Positions 1-3,981 of a stretch of DNA of 5,776 bases are shown here, in pieces. The position numbers were made by a program, and so were the translations under genes. Source of the DNA: Sphingobacteriaceae bacterium. Lineage in GTDB: Bacteria; Bacteroidota; Bacteroidia; Sphingobacteriales; Sphingobacteriaceae. The stretch spans positions 1 to 5,776 of the forward strand of contig JAIPAN010000087.1 in the NCBI GenBank assembly GCA_021740025.1, written 5' to 3'. Numbering within the stretch: the first letter of the stretch is position 1; the number at the start of each line of letters is the position of its first letter. A model generated the notes under the pieces. It had not been told where the DNA came from. It worked only from the letters and a program-made list of their open reading frames with translations, and ran no database searches.

Positions 1-214
1 AAAAATCGGTTTTGTAGGTGGTGCCATTTGTAAATTTCACCAAGCCTTTTAGCCACGTTGCAGTAAGTAGCGGGGTCCCATCTTCTCTAATATTGCTGCT
101 AGTAAGTAAAGCTCGGTCTTGTTGGTCGAAAACCAATTGTTCTTTTACAGATTGTGCCTTAAGGGTGCATGCAGTAGCTGCAATGCCCAAAAAAAGTAAG
201 CTAATTTTTTTCAT
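1..214 (-). CDS. Small exported protein of unknown function, paralog of its upstream neighbour (C-terminus beyond the left edge)
   Basis: The first 71 residues are visible, starting at an ATG at 214-212; the frame runs off the left edge. It opens with a typical export signal (MKKISLLFLGIAATACTLKA, then Gln), probably cut by signal peptidase I after LKA. The ATAC inside it could be a poor lipobox, but the paralog has no Cys there, so a lipoprotein is less likely. The mature part holds G-x-P-x-L-x3-W-x2-G-x-VK-x2-NG-x2-Y, which matches the neighbour at 217-888 (P, W, G, VK, NG and Tyr in the same order), so the two look like a tandem duplication. Only 2 bases separate its ATG from the neighbour's stop codon, so it is very probably co-transcribed and translationally coupled. 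No function is recognised. That it is a real exported protein is well supported; its role is unknown. Confidence 0.8.
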   Translation of the reverse strand, partial: MKKISLLFLGIAATACTLKAQSVKEQLVFDQQDRALLTSSNIREDGTPLLTATWLKGLVKFTNGTTYKTDF

Positions 215-216
215 CG

Positions 217-888
217 TTATAAAGAATTATAGTATTGAATCAATTGAATTAAATCTTCTTCGTTTTTAAGATTTAACGTTTTTTCTTGTATATATTTTTC
301 TAAAGCGTCGTTCTGATTAGCCAAAGCAGCCAATACGCTTTTTTTATCTTTTCTAATTTTAATGAGGGTAGTGTTGTTACTTATATAATAGAAGTTTAGT
401 ACTTCAAAACTTTTAATGGTACTAGCCGAGTTAAATGGTTTTTCTTCATTTATTTTTTTGCTCGTTCTTTTAAGTAGTTGCGTTCCGCCGTCAAACAATA
501 CATGGTAATAGCTTTTTTCGGTCTGGTTATCAATGGCTTTATAGCCGTTTCTGAATAAAATAGAACCCTTTTCTTTATCGTTTAGTTTAAATTCTACAAC
601 GGGTATTACAAAAGCTAATAATTGTTCGGTTTTAATGTCTTTAAAAAATAGCTCATCCAGTAACAAATTATATTTAAGCTGAACATTGGTATAGCTTTTT
701 CCATTGTTAAGTTTCACAGTGCCCTCTGTCCAGTTTTCGAACAGGTAGGGGTGACCCTTTACATCGGTGTAGTTGATGCCTAAAAATGGTGCGCCTTGAT
801 CATTTTGAATTAACTGAGCTTTTGTGTGGTTGCTTACACCTAGGTATAAAAGGCAGGTGATGGCGAACGTTTTTAAAGGAGCTTGCAT
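217..888 (-). CDS. Small exported protein of unknown function, first gene of a tandem paralogous pair
   Basis: It encodes 223 residues from the ATG at 888-886. The frame is open back to a TTG at 912, but that codon lies inside a consensus -7 promoter box, and the ATG puts the signal peptide (MQAPLKTFAITCLLYLGVSN, cut near TKA|Q at residue 24) at the very N-terminus, so I chose the ATG. The mature protein has a beta-rich look: G-H-P-Y at 45-48, W53, G-T-VK-L-NNG-K-S-Y at 56-66, then alternating hydrophobic strands to about residue 175. The C-terminus (about 177-223) is Lys/Glu-rich and probably helical (KSVLAAL, ALEKYIQEK, EEDLIQLIQYYNSL). I believe secreted proteins with this type of tail are common as hypothetical proteins in Bacteroidota, but I can name no family. 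There is no catalytic motif and no lipobox. It overlaps nothing, and its stop lies 2 bases before the start of its paralog. Confidence 0.85.
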   Translation of the reverse strand: MQAPLKTFAITCLLYLGVSNHTKAQLIQNDQGAPFLGINYTDVKGHPYLFENWTEGTVKLNNGKSYTNVQLKYNLLLDELFFKDIKTEQLLAFVIPVVEFKLNDKEKGSILFRNGYKAIDNQTEKSYYHVLFDGGTQLLKRTSKKINEEKPFNSASTIKSFEVLNFYYISNNTTLIKIRKDKKSVLAALANQNDALEKYIQEKTLNLKNEEDLIQLIQYYNSL

Positions 889-909
889 GGTGTTACTTTC
901 TTTTATATT

Positions 910-917
910 CAAATATA
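910..917 (-). promoter_or_regulatory. Bacteroidota-type -7 box upstream of the exported paralog pair
   Basis: On the minus strand this reads TATATTTG, an exact match to the TAnnTTTG element used by the primary sigma factor of Bacteroidota. A T-rich GTTTT lies about 18 bases further upstream (936-940) and may serve as a weak -33 element. Transcription would start near 900-904, giving a leader of roughly 15 bases before the ATG at 888. The box overlaps the alternative TTG start at 912, which argues against that start. Confidence 0.6.
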
Positions 918-1018
918 CTGTTTAAACTGATTTGTAAAACAGAGGTGCGTATACTTCTTGGGATGGTAATTTAAAACAAAGGTTTAATTCGCAACGTTAA
1001 TTAGGTTAAACAGCAGTG

Positions 1019-1345
1019 ATGGCTCCCCCAAAAGATACCTCCAAAACCCTATCCCTGGTAGTAAATGAGCTAGTAAAAGCGGGGTATACCACCGAGTTTT
1101 TATACGAACGAAATAGCTTGTATTGCCAGGTTGGTGATGAAAAGTGTTTGCTTAAGCCCCACGACTTGGTGATTACGCAGATTTATCGTTTCGAAGGCAT
1201 GAACGATCCATCGGATAGTGCAGTAGTTTATGCACTAGAAAGCAGGCAGGGTAAAAAAGGTTTATTAATAGATGCTTATGGCGTTTATGCCGATGAGCAT
1301 AAAGCCACTTTCCTGAAAAATATTCCTATTCGAGAAACTAATTAG
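1019..1345 (+). CDS. Small cytosolic protein of the family often mislabelled 'phosphoribosylpyrophosphate synthetase'
   Basis: It encodes 108 residues from the ATG at 1019; a GTG directly before it (1016) is a possible but less likely start. There is no signal peptide or membrane segment. The diagnostic stretches are YRFEGMNDPSDSAVVYAL at residues 56-73 and GLLIDAYGVYAD at 81-92. From memory these are the conserved core of a roughly 100-residue Bacteroidota family that databases often call 'phosphoribosylpyrophosphate synthetase'. It is about a third of the length of real PRPP synthetases (some 310 residues) and I see no PRPP-binding loop, so the label should not be trusted. Its true function is unknown. 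Two cysteines (36 and 43) flank a short acidic turn. It is divergent from the exported-protein pair (130-base gap, no convincing -7 box of its own) and convergent with the SurA-like gene, overlapping it by 8 bases at the stops. Confidence 0.85.
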   Translation: MAPPKDTSKTLSLVVNELVKAGYTTEFLYERNSLYCQVGDEKCLLKPHDLVITQIYRFEGMNDPSDSAVVYALESRQGKKGLLIDAYGVYADEHKATFLKNIPIRETN

Positions 1346-2702
1346 CCAGTGGCGGAGTAGACCAATCTTGCAAATCTTTGCAGCTAGCGTATCCCGGATC
1401 TATTTTAATAAAAGTGCTTTTTCTACGTTTTTCGAACCACGCACTTACCACTTTAGTTACTTCATCCTCGTAAGCAGCATCCTTAATTTTTGGGTAATCT
1501 TGTTCCAAGCTAGCGGTATGTGGCCCAATTCTCGATTTTAAAAATACAAAACGATACCCTTGCTGCCCAGCCGGTGAAGCAAATGAAGATGGTTTAGAAA
1601 TAGTACCCACTTTCATGGTATCAATGGTTAAGAACAGAGCAGGGTCTAATTTATCGGTAGGAATAAAGGTACTTCTACTTTGTACGTTTTCTGCATTAAG
1701 CATCATTCCGCCATTAAATTTAGTGTCGTTATCATCAGAGTGAAGTGAAGCTGCGGCCGAAAAGTCTAATTTTTTGATACTTACCAAATTATACACACTA
1801 TCTGCCAGGGCTTTGCAGCGCTCTAAACTTGCAGGAGTAGGCTCTGTTTTAATTAAAATATGTTGTGCTCTTACTTGTTCGCCTCGGCGCTCCATAACTT
1901 TAAGTACGTGAAATCCGTACTCGGTTTCAAACACTTGCGACATTTCGCCGGGTTTTATTTTAAACGCATTGGCAGCAAATTCTTTTACCAACATGGTGCG
2001 GTCCATAAAGCCTAAATCGCCACCTTCGGTAGCCGAACCTAAATCCTGAGAATACAATCTAGCCAAGGTGCCAAAATCTTCGCCACCTTTTATGCGCAAA
2101 CGGAGGGCTTCTACTCTATCGCGGTAGGCCTCTTTTTCTTTTTTAGTGAGTTTAGGGTAAAGCACCACGGCACCCACCTCTACTTCGGTATTAAAAGATG
2201 GTAAACTATCTTTTGGAATGCGCTCGAAATATTTTTTTACATCATCGGGGCTTACCGATACTTTTTCGGAAATAGTGCCCTGCATTTTATTGGCCACCAA
2301 TTGTTCGCGAATATCGGGTCTAATTTCATCTTTGTATTGTATTACCGAACGATTTAAGAATTGCTCCAAGCGCTCTTGCCCGCCGGCACGACTAATCATG
2401 GTGCGCATTCTGCGGTTAATTTCGTCGTCAACCTGTTCTTCGGTAACGCTTACCGAATCGATGATGGCTTGCTGTGAGAGTAATTTTTGAGTTAGTAATT
2501 GCTGTAAGAAATAGCATTTTAGGTTTTCATCAGCTGGGTTACCTTGCGCCAAGTATTGGGCATATTGCATTTCTAAGTCCGATTTTAGGATAATGGCATT
2601 ACCTACCACGGCAACTACTTTATCTAATGCAACTTTTTGTGCTTTTGCTACTTGAGAACTAAGCCCGATGATAATGAATATAATCCCTGCTATTTTTTTC
2701 AT
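1338..2702 (-). CDS. SurA-like periplasmic peptidyl-prolyl isomerase/chaperone with two parvulin domains
   Basis: It encodes 454 residues from the ATG at 2702-2700. The signal peptide is MKKIAGIIFIIIGLSSQVAK, cut near AKA|Q at 21-22. Residues about 24-150 form a SurA_N-like helical chaperone region (VALDKVVAVVGNAIILKSDL, then LLTQKLLSQQAI with paired Gln/Leu helices, then VSVSPDDVKKYFE). Parvulin domain 1 spans about 172-275: SQD 218-220, GGDLGF 227-232, PGEMS 251-255 and GFHVLKV 263-269. Domain 2 spans about 278-392 and begins with a clean AQHILIK (279-285), but its end is degenerate (GYRFVFLKS). In the SurA family such proteins keep outer-membrane proteins unfolded and fold them in the periplasm, with cis-trans isomerisation at proline. 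Length and order fit SurA (E. coli about 430 residues). Bacteroidota carry several such paralogs, so I give no gene symbol. The stop overlaps that of the convergent gene to its left; a -7 box lies about 55 bases upstream. Confidence 0.92.
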   Translation of the reverse strand: MKKIAGIIFIIIGLSSQVAKAQKVALDKVVAVVGNAIILKSDLEMQYAQYLAQGNPADENLKCYFLQQLLTQKLLSQQAIIDSVSVTEEQVDDEINRRMRTMISRAGGQERLEQFLNRSVIQYKDEIRPDIREQLVANKMQGTISEKVSVSPDDVKKYFERIPKDSLPSFNTEVEVGAVVLYPKLTKKEKEAYRDRVEALRLRIKGGEDFGTLARLYSQDLGSATEGGDLGFMDRTMLVKEFAANAFKIKPGEMSQVFETEYGFHVLKVMERRGEQVRAQHILIKTEPTPASLERCKALADSVYNLVSIKKLDFSAAASLHSDDNDTKFNGGMMLNAENVQSRSTFIPTDKLDPALFLTIDTMKVGTISKPSSFASPAGQQGYRFVFLKSRIGPHTASLEQDYPKIKDAAYEDEVTKVVSAWFEKRRKSTFIKIDPGYASCKDLQDWSTPPLAN

Positions 2703-2757
2703 TTCTTTATATGGATGTGTGGACGATGAAGCTGTTTTTAATTCACCTAATCCGTCG

Positions 2758-2765
2758 CAAAATTA
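2758..2765 (-). promoter_or_regulatory. Likely -7 box for the SurA-like gene
   Basis: The minus strand reads TAATTTTG, matching TAnnTTTG. It would give a leader of about 50 bases before the ATG at 2702. I see no good TTTG -33 element at the usual 17-23 base spacing; that position is instead occupied by the left arm of the inverted repeat at 2783-2801, which could suggest control at this promoter. Confidence 0.45.
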
Positions 2766-2782
2766 TCAGATATAATCAATTA

Positions 2783-2801
2783 TTTAGCCTAATTGGCTAA
2801 A
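2783..2801. repeat. Inverted repeat, possible operator, in the divergent promoter region
   Basis: TTTAGCC and GGCTAAA form perfect 7-base arms around a TAATT spacer. The dyad lies between the SurA-like gene and the plus-strand pair, about where the -33 element of the minus-strand promoter should be. It is not followed by a T-run, so it does not look like a terminator. A regulator binding site is an inference from symmetry and position only. Confidence 0.4.
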
Positions 2802-2834
2802 ATTAATCGACAATCCGGTTTGTTAACTTAATGG

Positions 2835-2850
2835 AGCCCAATTTAGGGCT
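2835..2850. repeat. Second, related inverted repeat in the divergent promoter region
   Basis: AGCCC and GGGCT form 5-base arms around AATTTA. Its left half (AGCCCAATT) resembles that of the dyad at 2783-2801 (AGCCTAATT), and the centres are about 50 bases apart, near five helical turns. It could be a second copy of the same operator or a weak hairpin. The plus strand continues TTTAATTG rather than with a T-run, so a terminator is unlikely. Confidence 0.35.
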
Positions 2851-2902
2851 TTAATTGTAATAATACCTGCTCTTTAACTATTTTTAACAGCTCAGCTTTT
2901 CT

Positions 2903-2910
2903 TATCTTTA
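2903..2910 (+). promoter_or_regulatory. Possible -7 box for the plus-strand two-gene unit
   Basis: TATCTTTA differs from TAnnTTTG only at the last base. It sits 4 bases before the ATG at 2915, so a transcript from here would be leaderless or nearly so, which I believe is not rare in this phylum. An alternative is TATTTTTA at 2879-2886, with a TTG (2855-2857) 21 bases upstream as its -33 element and a leader of about 20 bases. The sequence does not decide between them. Confidence 0.35.
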
Positions 2911-2914
2911 GGCC

Positions 2915-3397
2915 ATGTATTTACTAAGTAAAAATGCAAAAGCCCTACACATTCTTTTTAATGAAGAGCTGTATGCCATTGATACCTCTAAAGAAGATAA
3001 AGTAGTCCAAGAGTCCATTGAATTCGATTATTTGGGCGGTAACAATCGTTTTTTTCTATTGCTGGTTCATAGTCCCAACGAAAAATACCTAGAGAAGCAG
3101 CACCTAGAGTTGCTTTTAAAAATTTTACAAGCAAAAGGGCTGCAGCTAGAAGATGTAGCCATTTTAAACACAGCCAATCAGCCACAACTCAGTTTCAAGG
3201 ATTTACAAACTTTTTTTGCTTGTGCTAAAATCTGTTTGTTCGGCATTGCCCCAGCTACCCTGGGCTTAGCCAATACGGCTTCTAACGAACCATTTACACA
3301 CGAAGGTGTTCGGGTATTGGCCACCTTTAGCTTGGCTGAGTTGGAGCAAACCCAACATAAAAAAGTGGCTTTTTGGAATGTAATGAAAGCTTTTTAG
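2915..3397 (+). CDS. Unrecognised cytosolic protein, faintly like the DNA polymerase III psi subunit
   Basis: It encodes 160 residues with no signal peptide or membrane segment. In order: a charged N-terminal segment (1-44), a buried strand FFLLLVHSP (46-54), a helix LELLLKILQAKGL (64-76), DVAILN (80-85), a strand and turn ICLFGIAPATLGL (106-118), VLATFSLAEL (134-143), and a C-terminal amphipathic helix KKVAFWNVMKAF (149-160) with a lone Trp. The order 'helix with L-L-x-L / D-V or Q-V-L-x-L / strand / G-V or A-V / S-or-T-L-x-E-or-D-L / A-x-W' resembles my memory of E. coli HolD (psi, 137 residues), the clamp-loader part that joins chi and the polymerase to SSB. This is a pattern comparison, not a search result; identity would be low. 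There is no catalytic motif. It starts a two-gene unit with rdgB, 5 bases downstream. The gene itself is secure, its function is not. Confidence 0.85.
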   Translation: MYLLSKNAKALHILFNEELYAIDTSKEDKVVQESIEFDYLGGNNRFFLLLVHSPNEKYLEKQHLELLLKILQAKGLQLEDVAILNTANQPQLSFKDLQTFFACAKICLFGIAPATLGLANTASNEPFTHEGVRVLATFSLAELEQTQHKKVAFWNVMKAF

Positions 3398-3402
3398 TTT
3401 TT

Positions 3403-3981
3403 ATGAACTTGATATTTGCTACCCATAATGCACACAAACTAGAAGAAATTCAAGAACTAGTAGCCGGCGCAGGCATTCGCTTGCGCAGTTTAACAGATAT
3501 AGGCTGCACCGACGAAATAGAAGAAACGGGTACCACCTTCGAAGCCAATGCCAGCATAAAAAGCCGGTATGTGTTTGAGCAGTTCGGCTTAAACTGTTTT
3601 GCCGACGATTCTGGCTTGGTAGTAGATGCACTCCATGGAGAGCCGGGTATTTATTCGGCCCGTTATTCGGGTAGTAGAGACCCCAAAGTAAATTTAGAAT
3701 TGGTACTGGAACGTATGGAGGGTCAAACCAAAAGAACGGCCCGCTTTGTATCGGTAATTTCGTTGGTGCTCGATGGGCAAATCCACCTTTTTAGGGGAGA
3801 AGTAGAAGGCACCCTAGCCACTGAATGTACGGGTGTAGAAGGCTTTGGCTACGATCCTATTTTTATTCCCAATGGCTACGAGTGTACCTTTGCTGAAATG
3901 AGTTTAACAGAAAAAAATCGCATTTCACACCGTTCTAAAGCCCTAAGTCTGCTCTTCCAATTCTTAAAAACCAGAACTTAA
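3403..3981 (+). CDS. rdgB: Non-canonical purine NTP pyrophosphatase, RdgB/HAM1 family
   Basis: It encodes 192 residues, the usual family length. It hydrolyses dITP, ITP and XTP to the monophosphate and pyrophosphate in the cytosol, keeping deaminated purines out of DNA and RNA. Family motifs in order: ATHNAHK (6-12, nucleotide binding), FEANASIKSR (46-55), ADDSGL (67-72, with the metal/catalytic Asp pair 68-69), PGIYSARYSG (81-90), GFGYDPIF (147-154) and ISHRSKA (174-180, purine recognition). I chose the ATG at 3403 because it starts directly at the first beta strand (MNLIFATHN); the frame is open to a TTG at 3373, but that would overlap the previous gene and add a non-homologous tail. One oddity is Ala48, directly before the conserved Asn49, where many homologs, including E. 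coli RdgB as I recall it, have Glu. It follows the previous gene by 5 bases, and its stop overlaps that of the OstA-like gene by 4 bases. Confidence 0.96.
   Translation: MNLIFATHNAHKLEEIQELVAGAGIRLRSLTDIGCTDEIEETGTTFEANASIKSRYVFEQFGLNCFADDSGLVVDALHGEPGIYSARYSGSRDPKVNLELVLERMEGQTKRTARFVSVISLVLDGQIHLFRGEVEGTLATECTGVEGFGYDPIFIPNGYECTFAEMSLTEKNRISHRSKALSLLFQFLKTRT

Noticed and set aside
18..269. Plus-strand open frame of 83 codons
   Set aside because: It runs antisense to the start of one exported-protein gene and across the junction with the other; the minus-strand frames have signal peptides and are paralogous, so this one is a shadow.
921..928. Palindrome GTTTAAAC (920-927 area) between the divergent genes
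   Set aside because: Symmetry does not extend beyond 8 bases and such AT-rich palindromes are common; no second copy seen.
1002..1009. TAGGTTAA as a -7 box for the gene at 1019
   Set aside because: Only four of the six fixed positions match, and there is no -33 partner; not better than chance in AT-rich DNA.
2218..2490. Plus-strand open frame of 90 codons inside the SurA-like gene
   Set aside because: Cys/Ser-rich product with no domain sense, fully antisense to a well-supported gene.
2988..3185. Minus-strand open frame of 65 codons
   Set aside because: Antisense to the psi-like gene, with no supporting promoter or recognisable product.
3419..3631. Minus-strand open frame of 70 codons
   Set aside because: Antisense to the motif-rich part of rdgB; its composition reflects the opposite strand.
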